Below, piece after piece: positions 36,967 to 49,929 of a DNA stretch of 64,000 nt; position 1 is the stretch's first letter, and the number at the start of each line of letters is the position of its first letter. The notes beneath the pieces are model-generated. The model was given only the letters and a program-made list of their open reading frames with translations. It made no database searches and had not been told where the DNA came from. The position numbers were made by a program, and so were the translations under genes. The stretch comes from Tubiluchus corallicola (taxonomy: Eukaryota > Priapulida > Priapulimorpha > Priapulimorphida > Tubiluchidae). Where the stretch lies: assembly GCA_030141605.1 (NCBI GenBank), contig JAQGDQ010000184.1, positions 170,001-234,000 on the forward strand. The letters run 5' to 3'.

Positions 36967-39900
36967 CTGAAACACAAAATGATGTCACTAAAAACGATGC
37001 TGAGCATCAATTTTAAGTTAATGTCACAATAATCAAATATCTCGGGTATATTAAGAGATCGACACAATTTAAACATGAACATACTGTGTGTGTTACTTGC
37101 ACTAATTACTGTCACGGTACTTTACGCAAAGATGTCTTTTTGATGATACCATACAACTCTTTTAGGAAGGTGTCAATAATAGTAATTTAGGATTGTTCCG
37201 ATAATCATCTGGTAACGAGAACATTTTCAGATCCGAATGATTACATGTCAATTAATTTTTCTGTCAAATCGGCTTTTCTACAAAACAATAAAGGCTTTTA
37301 AGTACTGCTATGCTTTCATCACTTTGCTTCATATTTAACTACAATTTTTATTTGATTGATTATGGGTACTGTGTACAAACCGGTCTTCTGCATATTGCGT
37401 AATTTTTGTGCTTTGTAAGATCTTGTAAATGTTATCAACAAAATATCAACATGTTCTCTGAAATCTATTCCGATTTGAAGCCATATTAAGTATAACGTCC
37501 CATCCTATTTATGCAACTGTTACTTATTGTTCACGCAAACAGTAATAACTTTAAAATCCTATAAAAAGTGTATTGCACCTAAAATATAATTAAATGCAAG
37601 CATGCAACTAATGATCTATACTGGTAATTTCGCAATTTTTATAATTATTCATATAAAGTGTCACAGATTTCCGGAAAACTCTTAACAGAATAGATATATA
37701 TCTTCAAGACAAATCCACGCATGCGTAGACGTGTTCGTCACCAGATGTAAGTGCATCAACACTTAATAAGATATGTCATGCTATGACGCATTAATCTTGT
37801 AAACAAGCACATGTTTACCGTCGCCAAGATAAACACTATACCACATAACATTATACGCACCATTATATACACAAATATCTTCGCTCCTCCAGTATCTAAA
37901 CATATCCCACCGCACTCGGAAATCAAATGAAGAGAACTCGTAAAAAGAAACCTGCGGTTGCTAGGATTAACTTACGGCTAAGAATACCGCATAATAAAGT
38001 GCGTATAATATCATCTGATATGGTAATTATATCCTCAGGTGAAAGGATAAGCTGCAGATGAAGCAGGTGGAACTAGAAGGTTGGGCTTCTCTTCTTGATT
38101 ATTTCACTGTAAAGCTTCAGCAGATGTCATGAAATGCAACAGGTACACCGGGTTCTTTAATAACAGTAACACATTTGTCACCAAATGGCAAAATTAAGTA
38201 TTAATTATATTATCATTATTAACATTTAATGCATACTCGTGATACTCTCAATTTGGGTGCGCCCTGTAACTATTTGTATACAGAATGAATTGCTGACGTC
38301 ATGCACAAATATGGCTTCAGTTCTGAATAGATTGCACCTACGGCGATAAGAAGCGATTGGGGATTCGGCAGAAAAAGGGAATGACAGCGTGAAGCCTACT
38401 TATAACAGATTTTTTTCAAATTCTTTTGCTGGAAATTATAGCAGTAGTTTAGCGTGCAAAAAATGTAACCAACTGTTCATGATATTATAGCGATCGATAC
38501 ATTCAAGGTCTAGATCTAGGTAATTAGCAAATGGAAGAACAATTAACAAGAGCTTTTCAATTTCTGGTGTTCCCAAGGCTGTAATTTTGGTTAAGATGGA
38601 ACAGGCTACCCAGGAAGGAGCGTCTCTGCGTTTGCAGAAGAGACGTGCAGGACGAAGAACACATACCCACTGTGTCATTGTGCGAAAACTTTACATTTTA
38701 GGGAATTTTATAACAATTTGGACTTAGTAATATACAGACATTTTATAACAGTTTGGACCAACATAATCTCATGCATTTCGTTTATGAATGTTAAAGTGAT
38801 CACATTTAACTAACCTAACTTGCTGTTTTTGTAATTATCTGTAACAGGTGTGAATGGATTGTCACCAGTCAATAAATTTACTACTTACTATTACTACTTA
38901 AAGAACAGTAGAAATGACATGTCACTTTCCTGCAGCATCTCATTACGTCCTAGCTGTCTAAAGTATCCCTTAAAACTTGGTGATTTTATCGCATGTCAAT
39001 TTCATAGTTTGCCTCGTAAGGAACTTCAGTTTAATAATCTACTTATATTACTGGTCTCACTACAGTAAACGTAAATCTATGTCGAACAAGCCACCTATTC
39101 TTAGTGAGTATACGACCACTTACATCAGTTTTGCTATAATAAGCCAGTTTCATAAGCCTATTTCAATAATGATACCACTTAATCCTATGCCTTTGCACAA
39201 CAACATTAGTGCCAACTAAGAAGGCTCAAAAAGGTTATGCATAAGCATCGTACTCATTTTTGCTTTTTCAATTATTATTCTTGTTTTTGTTCAGCTTCGA
39301 ATGCACTTTTCCTTTTTTCGCCGAATGCATGAAAACTTTTTTGGACACGTTTGACTGGTCTACATCCACGACTAGAAGAGGCGTGGTTATCTAAAACAAG
39401 ACACTATACACCGAAACACATTTTTTATTGAATTCGCAGATCGACCCAGCACGATTGATGAATTACAAGGAGACAATATCATCCATTCAATATTATATTT
39501 TTGCATAAAATCCTGAACAGCATTTGATATGTAATCTAGACCGACATCATACTACAGAACTTTTAGTACATATACTATGGAAAAGAAACTTTTCAGCCGC
39601 TTTACTTAGTAATAATTACCTTTTTCATCCCTATTCAGAAAATTGGCTACTAGGATTTGTTACCAGCAAGAAAACAAAAATCAGCTTAGACATTTATTTA
39701 TGCTGCATGATAAGTTCAAAGGTTTGGGAAGACATCTCAACTTGATACCTACTGCAACATCATTTTCAATATTGTTATTAACGTCATTTATTTTCAAACG
39801 CACATTTACAGTCAAGTGAATCAATTAGAAGAAATTAGTAGACTAGTAGCAAAAGAAAAATAAATATTAAACACTGGCAACAACAACAACAAAAAAGCAA

Positions 39901-42900
39901 GGCCGGATATTATTTACACACAGGACGACAAAGCAATGAATTTGAAAAGACACCACATTCTCCAGCATATCTCTCGATTGATACTTTAATAAAAAACCAA
40001 AATTCATATTTTTTATTTAACATCTGCAATCTTTTGTTAAGTTTATTGTCACTAGCTGCCTAGAAGTTAAATCTTGTCCTTTCACAATGTTACGGAGATA
40101 ATACATGAAAATTTCTAAATACACCTTTCAGGGTAACGTTATTTTCCATAACAGTGACAGTTTTATACAACTTTATATCGTTATGGATACCTTGCCAATA
40201 TAGGATTTATCTAGTTTGGTATCTCAGTGCCTTTGTTGGGAGTCGTATAACAATTTGAGCATTTTGTCGAACTATCCTGACGAACAGTAGAAGTAGAAAC
40301 TTTTCTGCAGTACGTCATTAACCGAGGCTTCGTTTTAAATGAGCAAGCAAAGAGTTTGCAAAGAGTTTATTGCTCAAGATGGGCAGTGGGGTTGAATGAT
40401 GTCAAAGCAAGGCATGCCCATTGTCACAGCAAGCGCTTTTCTCAATAAAAGCATATTTAGCCTCAGTAGCAGGAATTATTTATGGGCATAATTATTTTTC
40501 ATGTTTTCGTGGACGTAAAATTGCTGGGATCACGAAAGCAAGAGTCGATGCTCTGCAGTGCTACATTTCGGCATAGGATAAAGCACAGAATGATGCTAAA
40601 ACTTCTGATACCACACTGATAAAAGAGACTAACAATTACTCTAATCCAGAACACTTTCAAAATTAATTACCTTTTACAGTAAGTTAATAGAGAATTAAAG
40701 CTAGAACAAAAAATCGCAGTGAAAGCATTTCATCGAAATTACTGGCGGCATTTCGGAAAAGAATGGATTTTTTCTCGCTCACGCTAAAGAAACTACCATT
40801 CTGTACGTCAAAATGCAGGCTACCGTTACAACTTAATGCAAAGTTATTTAATCAACGTCTTTTCGTTCATGTTCTTATTGCATTTTCAACTTTGTTACAT
40901 TTCTGTAACAACAGTATTAATAAATAAAACTTTATTATGTTTTATATCTGTAGCAACAGAAATTTACTTGTCTTTTAAATGAGACCGAGAATAATTCGAG
41001 AAATTTGCGTGTTTACCAAAGTCAGCAAAATAAACAGAAACTCTGTATAAAATCATTGGAAATCTAGCAAGAAACAGAACAATGGTTTCTGTGAAATGCC
41101 CACGTTTGTCTAGCAGGCTTTTCCAGGACTCGCCGCATCCTTTGAGTGCTTGGAGACGGAAGAAAGGGGCCAATTGGAGCCTATTCACTCGCCTAACATC
41201 AGAGACGTCTTTGAATTAAGAGAGTGGCTTTGCGAGTGTTCGAAGTCAAACACTTTTGTGGCGTCTAAGACGAATCTAATTACGTGGTTTCAGATAAGAT
41301 GAAACGTGAACTGAATTCGAAGGTTCAGCGATACAAGCTCATCTGTGAAACTGTGTGAATTGAGCAGAAACGAGCGATATTATTCAGACATTTTACTGGT
41401 GGCCGTCTGCAGATAGAGAATCCGAATTTTAAGCAAGTCTGTAGCAAATCAATAATGTAAATTCGTAAATCAAGTCTATTTTGCTATATTTGCTAATCAA
41501 ACCTATCTCTGGACGAAGAATCATACAGGCACGTACAAACTACACAAAGAATATGATAGTATAAAAGTCAGTGCCAATTTTTATTCATATTTGAATCAAA
41601 GATATGTGCTGTTTGAAACATTGTAGAAAATGGCAATTTTATCTATGCAGTATAATAACAGAATTAATTTACCCAAGTCTTGGTCAATTAACCTAATTTT
41701 TGATGAAAATTGGAGCAGCGTCATAGCAATTCGCCAAACCGAGAAAATGACGCTTGGCCACTGTAATGTCAGGCGTATTTAGATTGACAGTCTCAACTGG
41801 ACCGATTAGCGATAATTGCTGAACCTTCGTCATCGGCCATTATAGCTCTCTTTTGCAATAAAGCAAGCGGCAAACTGCTGGAATAACCGTCGCAAAATGG
41901 AATTTTGGAAAACAGAAATGTTTGATAACAGCAGGAAGAAGTGGAAGCAATCACTTGAGCAAACTGGTAAAGTTAAGAATTATGAAACACGAATGGTTCA
42001 TGTAACATATGAGCTGATTAAGGAGTGCAAGAAGAAGCAGAAATGCTCTATGGCATGAAATTACTGACCAATGCAAGGTACAGCAATCCATGGCATAAAA
42101 TGGTTGAAAAGTATATAAAAAACTGGGAATTGTAAATAGTGCAACTGCGCAAGTTGGTTGTCATGAAAACTTGTAACGTAATTATGCATAATTATAAGCA
42201 ATTATTCGTACCAATCAGGCGGCAAGCGCAGTGGAAAAGAACGGTTGATATCCCGGATTTACTGGATAGCACGAGAAAGCTAATGCATGCTGAAGCCTGC
42301 GTGAAAATTTCCATTAAAATGTAAATTAGGAGCTTTGTAACAATAAAAACGTAATGAAACGCGCAACTGAAGTAATAAGTCAAGTCATATATTGTTTTAC
42401 CACTGAAAATGTGGTCACTACAGGATGAAACAGACGCAATAAACAAGAAAAAGCATAATAAACAACGGTTCAGCTTGAAACGTGTCAAAACGTTTTTGGC
42501 TTATCATTCAGATTTGTAAAACACATTTCTTTTTATACATCATAGATTGTTACGTGAACACTGATTGCTTGGTTAATAAAGCCAAAAGTTGCATAAATAT
42601 TAATTCAGCATAGTAATTGCACAGATGATACACTCCAGAAACTAGGTCACCCTGTAGCGTCATGTTAATTGGTTTGTCACAACAACGGCTTCCTGCTGTG
42701 ACACTTTTCGCAATTTACTGCCTGAATAAAAGATAGCTTTTATTTATACACATCAGTTTCTTCATACGTGCAGTTGACAAGATATTTACAACAATTAACT
42801 TATACATGTACATAATTAGATGCATCGTTAATTTAGTCTCAAAATGGGTCGACTGGATGACTAAAAGGCAATCCACTGGATGACTTAAAATGACCGACTG

Positions 42901-43819
42901 ACGGATATGGACGACCAAACCGGTCATAAAAGTTGGCCTATAAAGCCCAAAAGTAGAACAAATAGTCTTTTAAACAGCGAATAATTTGTTTGACCACTGT
43001 AACCATGAAAGGCTGTCGCTCTCCTCTTTATGTCTCCGCCCCTCTCTTCTTCTCTCTCATTTATTCTCTCCTCTTCTAAATATATAAGTTGACGGTACAA
43101 TTTAGCATAGAAAGTAAGTTATAATGACAGAATAACGGTGATGTTACTACAACTGCTGTTGTTGGTGGTAGTTATGATGATGCCTACCATCATCATATTA
43201 CGACGACGATGATGACGAAATCGACAATGACGGCGTAATAGTAGGTGGAGTTGCACATCAGACTTTGCTGAGTTCCTATTTCCTATGCATTATTACAGCA
43301 GATTTCAAAAATATTCATTTCGCTCATTCTGTAGAAACGTCGGCATTCGCCCAGTCGTCCTTTTTATTTACATGTCATCCGCCTCCAGTCGCTTAGTCAA
43401 TCTTTCGTTTAGGCAGCACTGAAAAATTAGAATTAACTGGTACCTGGTCGACCTTGTTTGTTCGACCTTTATTGCTCGAACTTGTCCAGTCGCTGGGCGT
43501 CGAGAATCAAATTTGTAACGAAATTTAAGCGCTTGATGACCGTTCCCTGCATGACGTTTGCGATCGTAGTCATCCGACATTCAAAACAAGGGTGTGCTTA
43601 GAATAATTTATTGAACTCACGGATTGTTACAGTTACTGTAGTTCCCAAAGCCCAAAATCTGATTAAAAGATTGCGCAACATATTGTCATTAAACTATGTG
43701 ACGTGTTCTTAACTGTGGCTAATATTTTAATGTTTGCGCTTACTAAGATTTCCCTCTTTGTTTAAGCGCGCTTATCACGAGGTAGAAGTTATGTTATGTC
43801 GCATTTAAAGGCAATTCTT

Positions 43820-45300
43820 TAAAGGCAATAAAATCTTTAAAGAATGGAAAAAGCCCAGGAATCTTGAGCAGAACAGCTAAAGCATGGGCCAAAGATCATT
43901 AGCATTGGAATATCAAATTTACTAAACACTGTTGCAGAAACAGGAAACTATCCAAAAGAAGTTAAGCAGGGGATATTAGTGCCTATTCCAAAACCTAAAA
44001 AGACCAGTAGAAAATTTAAGACCAATTATACTACTGAGTTTGTTAAGGAAAATCTTGGCTATATGCATGATCAGACGCATAAATGGCAACATTCCACCAA
44101 GTCAAGTGATGTCAGCAAAAATACTAGCAGAAAAAGCAGCCACATTCTGTTCTTATGAATTCACGATCTTGTTACTTGATATGAGCAAGGCGTTTGATAC
44201 TGTACAGAGAGGAATTCTCTTCGATGATCTACAAACTGTACTACAACCAGATGAAATGCATATTATTACAATTCTACTAAAGTGTGTTAAACTTACTGTA
44301 AAAGTTGGATGCACCTTAGGAAGAACTTTTAGCGCGAATATTGGGGGGGTGTACCCCATGGGGCTGTCTTAGTCCAATACTTTTCACGCTCTACATAGCA
44401 AATGCACTTAAGATCCACACTCCTCCAAATGATGATCGTGATTACGATACCACTGTCTGTGATAACCTTTCTCAACGTATTCTAGATCACTCATTTCTTG
44501 CTTTGGAATCTTATGAACTGTTCGTTATTGATCAACAAATATGCACATGATATCGGATGGCTTAGTGTATCAAATTCTGAAACTAACACAATAAAAAGGG
44601 ATTTTCCAAAAAGAAAACTAGAAAATAGAAATGTTCAAGTAAACCAGTCAAAACCGGAGGATATATTATTGCAAGAGATGGTAATCAGTCTTAGAAAAAG
44701 GGCAAGTACATGGGCACTCTTCTAAGCACCGAAGATGACAATAAAAGCAGAAAGCAACAAGCAATGCATGCTTTTCTTCAGCACAAGAATGTATTAACTA
44801 GCAAAAAATTAAGTATTAACGTAAGACGTCGATTATTTAATGTTTACGTTACCAACATGGTACGATTATTTATGTACAACAGCGAAACTTGGGGTTTAAC
44901 GTTTAATCAAGAAAAGCAGATTGACACATTTCAAAGAAATCTTCTTAGGAAAGTTTTAAAGATAAGATGGCCATACATAATCAAATATGAAGATTTATAC
45001 ACCAGAACAAAAGAAATTTATTGGAGTTCAAAAGTCAAGATTCGAAGATTAAGATGGCTAGGACATCTTCTAAGATTACCAAATGAAGCACCAGTAAGAA
45101 TCGCCTCAAAACCTTACAAAAAACCACCTGGTAAACCTAAAACAACTTTGACCAAATCTATCTTTAGGAGTAGAAGAACTTTAGCTGTTGTCTGCAGATA
45201 GAAGAGGGTGGAATGCTCTGATAAATGTTGATACCTCAATGCCTACAATAGGTGCAGTGATGATGGTGGCACTGAAGAAGAAGAAGGAGAAGAAGAATAT
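43820..45300 (+). pseudogene. Decayed RTE-like non-LTR retrotransposon
   Basis: Reverse-transcriptase motifs appear in order but in shifting frames. AIKSLKNGKSPG is at about 43825-43865, KEVKQGILVPIPKP at about 43960-44000, PIILLSLLRKILAICMIRRI at 44020-44080, and motif A LLLDMSKAFDTVQRG at 44173-44217. A motif B-like GVYPMG is at about 44350 and a C-terminal block follows at 44860-45130 (YNSETWGLTFNQEKQIDTFQ, RNLLRKVLKIRWP, RRLRWLGHLLRLPNEAP). The YADD region is disrupted. That C-terminal block and the terminal GAAGAAGAAG tract (45276-45298) are usual in RTE-like endonuclease/reverse-transcriptase elements. The endonuclease is absent. It is a 5'-truncated dead copy opposite to HCN. Confidence 0.75.
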
Positions 45301-45454
45301 CGGATTTACTTTGTTCAAATTCTTATCGAATTTGATGCTCATTTAATAAACGTTCGTTTTAGTATTCACTAATTCATCAACTGTTGTGACTGTATCTTTG
45401 CCGACTTTGCAAACTAGTTACTGTTAATATGAGTTTACTGGATGTTGAAATCTT

Positions 45455-45610
45455 GATTAGGCAGATTGCTCATATTTTCACACGGGAGGTCGCCGGTTCA
45501 ACTCTCTACGGAATAGTAACCGCTGGGTGCTGGTTCTTCGACCAAGCACGCGGGGTTGATCGAAGTAACGTGCGGGCAACAATAATCGGGAATAAGTATT
45601 GGGTTACTTA
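45455..45610 (+). mobile_element. tRNA-derived SINE
   Basis: GGGAGGTCGCCGGTTCAACT includes a B box (GGTTCAACTC, 45495-45504) preceded by tRNA-like T-arm sequence. An A-box-like TAGGCAGATTG lies at 45459-45469. The following body has a GTGCTGGT..ACCAAGCAC hairpin (about 45528-45548). It lies about 150 bp after the RTE-like copy, and RTE-type machinery often mobilises SINEs. Confidence 0.45.
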
Positions 45611-46599
45611 AGGTGTTATCCCTGAACTACTTCTTAAGCGAAATTATTATTATCATATTTCGAACCAGTACAGTATTCTCGTGTAACTACTACGTCCACG
45701 ATAGATGCTTATTGCTCATCTCTAAAGCTATCACTCGTCACTGTCTTTCAAACGCGACGCGTCATTTTGGTTGTTTAAATTCGTCTCAAACATGATTAGA
45801 TACTGAATGTCACGCGGGTCGTTGATATCTATCAGGGCAAATTAACCTTGGACAATTTTTTGAGACATTGGATGACGTTGCGTTACTCTCGTTTGTGCAT
45901 ACTGTCAGTTTGCATGATACCATTATGGCAAACCTGGCAAGCAAACGTGACAGTCCGTACAGGTTTATACTTGGAGTGGAATCAATAAATCTGTAGGAAT
46001 AATAATCTCGCTCGGTGCTATTTCGAGTTCGCACATCATATCGCACAGAGTTATTTGTAATTGAGCAAGTGATCAAATAACGTATAAGGTATCTCCTGTG
46101 CAATGTTGATTTGATATGCCTGGAGAATGTACTGTAAATGCAAATATATCAAACAAATAGCCGGACATCAAATGTCCAGTTGACTATATTAGTCAAGATT
46201 TAGAAGCAAGTTATTGTAACATAAAATATTTTATAGGCAGTTTGTAATAAATTCGATATGGCTACACAGTTGAGCTGCTTTGACAAACACTTGGCGGCTT
46301 TGCGTAGAGAACGGATGATCAAGCTGAGGTGACCTTGATTTAAAAAATTACAGTTTTCACTTAAGAGTCTATCGCATTGATTTGGTACAAGTCAAGTGAA
46401 CAATGTTGCCAGATCCGGAGTGGCCATACAGAAACATTTTCATTTACAATTTCAGATTTCTGATGTTATAGGTAAAAAAATATTTAGAAATTTGCAGTTG
46501 TCTAGCAGAATGTTCTAAAAGTTAATAAAATCAGTGGAACATGATTCTCATCTTTGTCGTCGTTGTCATCATCATCGTCATCATCATCATTCATTACCA

Positions 46600-46655
46600 T
46601 CATCAGCAACAGCAATAGCAACAGTGGCAGCAACAGGAACAGTAGTAACACCAGT

Positions 46656-46710
<55 letters not shown>

Positions 46711-46735
46711 ACAGCAAGACAACAACAACAACACA
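46600..46735. repeat. (CAG)n triplet repeat with flanking CAA/CAG
   Basis: The pure core of about 15 CAG units (46655-46700) sits in degenerate CAACAG/CATCAT sequence from about 46560. It gives low-complexity frames (Gln, Ser, Ala, Leu) on both strands and is intronic. Confidence 0.95.
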
Positions 46736-47879
46736 GTGAATGATTTATTTGTGCATATGAAGTCTACGTGCAGTACACAATGGTCAGAGTGTCTTCCTGA
46801 ATTGCTCTTTTGAATGGTAGTTGTTTGGTACCGTTTAGCTGTTAGATTGTATTTTGCAAACAAACATTTAAGAACAATAAGTTAGTGCAATGATTGTGCT
46901 TCTTAAGGCGAGTTCGGAGTAGAGAGTTTTTCCCGCAAGCTGTTGCACGAGTTTTTTCCCAAGTTATTGCAGACAAGCATTATTCATTGCGAGAACATAC
47001 AGAGAGAACTTGATGCAGAAGAATATGCGAGAAACAACTCTCTAGTGTGAAGAATTAAGTTCAGAGGAGTCACATGTGGAAGCACGCCTGACATGATTCA
47101 CTGGATCAACAATTTTTGTTTGACTTTGATGCTTCTGCTATCGCTACCTACTTTTCCATTTTACGTTTGTATATTAGTTGCTGAATCACTTTGTTTACAG
47201 AAATGAAACCTTACTTTTGTTAACTACCCAGAAACATTCGCGAACCCGCTGCAGATAGGATCTAGCATTCACAAACATCTAACCGCCGTCTTATAGCTTT
47301 GTATAAATGAAGCTCACACATTGAGTCTCAAAAATTTTATTAAGGTGTACTTATTCTTAGACAAATAAACATTTTAACGGTATAAAACTCGCCATGATTG
47401 AACGTTCTACGAAAACATCAATTTAAATTAGTTTAGACAGAGGTTGTGCGCTGTTTTATCGTGCCTCGGTTACAGAGCAGCTCGTAATAAACAGTAACTG
47501 AACTCAGGAGACATCTGGGCATAGACCAGCTAATAGAAGTCAGTTTACGGCATGAACAAAATTTTGTGGAGAACGCTTGACGTCTAAATGGAAATCATAG
47601 TATGCACAAAATGACTTTTAACTAGGCAGCCAGGGAGCGTCCATTTTACATGGTTGAACAGCTGTGCTCATCAATTAAAGAATTATATCACTATATGGGT
47701 AATTTCTTCTGCTTTCTGTAGAAATTTACCTGAAACTTATTTACATTAACTATCCAAACTAAAAAGATGAAAAACGTAAACAAACAACAAATGACCAAGT
47801 GCAGAATGAACAGATGAACGGTCGAACAAATAAATTAACGAGTAAACTATAAGTGTATCACAGGCTTTACATATGCAGC

Positions 47880-48450
47880 TACACCTTTTCTGTAAATCTA
47901 CATTTATATCTTAGTTTACATTCATCTACATCTTCACCGACATCTAGATCTTCGCCAACAAAAAGCATGTATGCAAGGTCGAAGTCCTGATTTTATATTA
48001 TATCTTACAAACCGACAACTTGTTGCTCTTACCTGTCATCTTGCAAAATCGTGATGTGCGCGGATGGTATTGAGACATATTGCCGTAAATATTTCCTGGT
48101 GACCTTTCTGCGTCTGTGGTAATCTCTCTTCACTTATAGTGGTCGAACTTCTTTATGTCTAGTCTATGTTTATTTTTACGTCTATGTCTGTATTTCTGTT
48201 AATGTCTACGCCTGCGTCTGCGTCCACGTCCACGTCCACATACACGTCCTTATCCAAGTCCATTTCCATGTCTACGTCCATGTCTGACTGTGTCTATGCA
48301 GGTACTAAAAGCAATGTGTATGGCTGTATGTTTACATCCGTGCCAATGTCTATATCCATAGTCAGGCCTATTTCCATGTCCTCGTCAACGCCAAAGCCCA
48401 TGTCAGTTTCTGTGCCTGTGTCCATGTCTGTGTCTCTCTCTGTGTGTGTG
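47880..48450. repeat. Degenerate hexamer (TCYAYR)n region
   Basis: Units such as TCTACA, TCCACG, TCCATG and TCTATG recur in loose register, densest at 48150-48440 (GTCCACGTCCACGTCCACAT). The resulting 122-codon plus-strand frame is Ser/Thr/Met dipeptide-like and is best read as repeat-driven rather than a gene. Confidence 0.75.
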
Positions 48451-49687
48451 TATGGGAATGTGTATATTATATTTGAACATGCATATAACTTAAATTTCGG
48501 TAGATTATCACATTCTGTAGCCTGTACTTTATAACATAAGATTCGGTATTCGTTCCCGAAAAGAGATTATCTATACGTCTTCAAATTCACATTGGCGATT
48601 CCAAGTCCATGTAGCTGCATGCACGAATGGACAGCTTTTTCAATCAAATTTTTAACTTTTTTGTAAGCCTTGCTTACGACCATTGCCATTCCAAGCCCCC
48701 CCCCCCAAGACAAACAAAGAACCATTCAGGTCGCAGACAAAGATTTATCAGCATTTTGTGGAAGTGTGCAAGAAAATTTCTTGAATTGGATAATTCCCTC
48801 TAGTGCAGTATAACACAAAATAATAAATCTGAGTGTTCTGATGTGTCTGAATGTAAGAACCATGGCGTCTTTTGCGGCTAAGAATTGAATAGAAAGGTAG
48901 ACTACTGTTAGTGTCAGTGATATTCATTTTAGAATACTTAGGGTTTTTGATTTTACATGGCAACTTCAGGGCTTCCGTGTTTCACTAAAGTCTAAGTTGA
49001 AATTAATTAATTCAGCTGTATAAACGATAATAAGAGATAATCTTGTGAAGGTCGTGAATCACACACCTGCAAAATTAAAATCCTCTGATTAAGATTTAAG
49101 TGCACAAACGGTTTGGTTGACTTTTGAACATTTTTTTTGGAGAATGGTGAAGGTGTTAACTCCAACCCTTTCGAAGAATAGCCAAATTTACTTTTGACGA
49201 CTTGAGTGAGGGTTGTATAATGTAATAAGTGTGGTGTGTCATTTTTGGAAACACAGAAAAAACAATGCAAAGTAACAATGTCTGTAATACTGCCATGTAC
49301 CGCAAGAACTTTTACAGGCAGTAGGCAGTACTCTTCAGCGCGCTGCAAATCGGAATCCAGCACTCAAAGACAGAGCCTACGAGTTAAATATGCCGTTTTG
49401 AGAGTGATATTGGTGTCGAACCCACTGAAGCCTCGCTCCACTCACGTAGAGCTCGTGCACTGCACTCAGTCATGATCACCACCTGCGACTATCCGCGGCA
49501 GTGGTGAAAAGCAGTGTTTTGCATTTGCTCAACTAGATGCTGTGTTTACCCAATTTGTTGGTAGATTTCTTGTATAGTAGTAGTATTTTTATTGTCATTA
49601 AGACCAACGCCCTTTTTCAGCTCTTCAGTTTAGGCCCAAATCCCGAAAAAGTGCTTTTTTATTTGTTTATTAGACAAAAATACCATT

Positions 49688-49799
49688 ACAATTACATACA
49701 CAGATATATTATATACAATGCACAAACTGAAAACAAAATTGCTACAATTACATACACAGATATATTATATACAATGCACAAACTGAAAACAAAATTGCT
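49688..49799. repeat. Perfect 56-bp tandem duplication
   Basis: Two adjacent identical 56-bp units begin ACAATTACATACACAGATAT at 49688 and 49744. I see no difference between them, so the event is recent or reflects assembly. Confidence 0.9.
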
Positions 49800-49929
49800 A
49801 CAATTACTTATATTACTTACAACAATTAATTACCACAATCAAGTGAACAATCAATTATTGAAAAAATTAATGATATGTAACTGCTTGCAGCTGAGCTAAA
49901 AGCTAGAACCTGGGAAGCTCAACTGGTTT

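Noticed and set aside
36308-36988. Reading HCN exon 2 as the first exon
   Set aside because: The frame opens at GTG upstream of a clear TTTCAG acceptor; there is no ATG, so it is an internal exon.
48166-48534. 122-codon plus-strand frame
   Set aside because: Driven by the degenerate hexamer repeat; no domain, no neighbouring exon.
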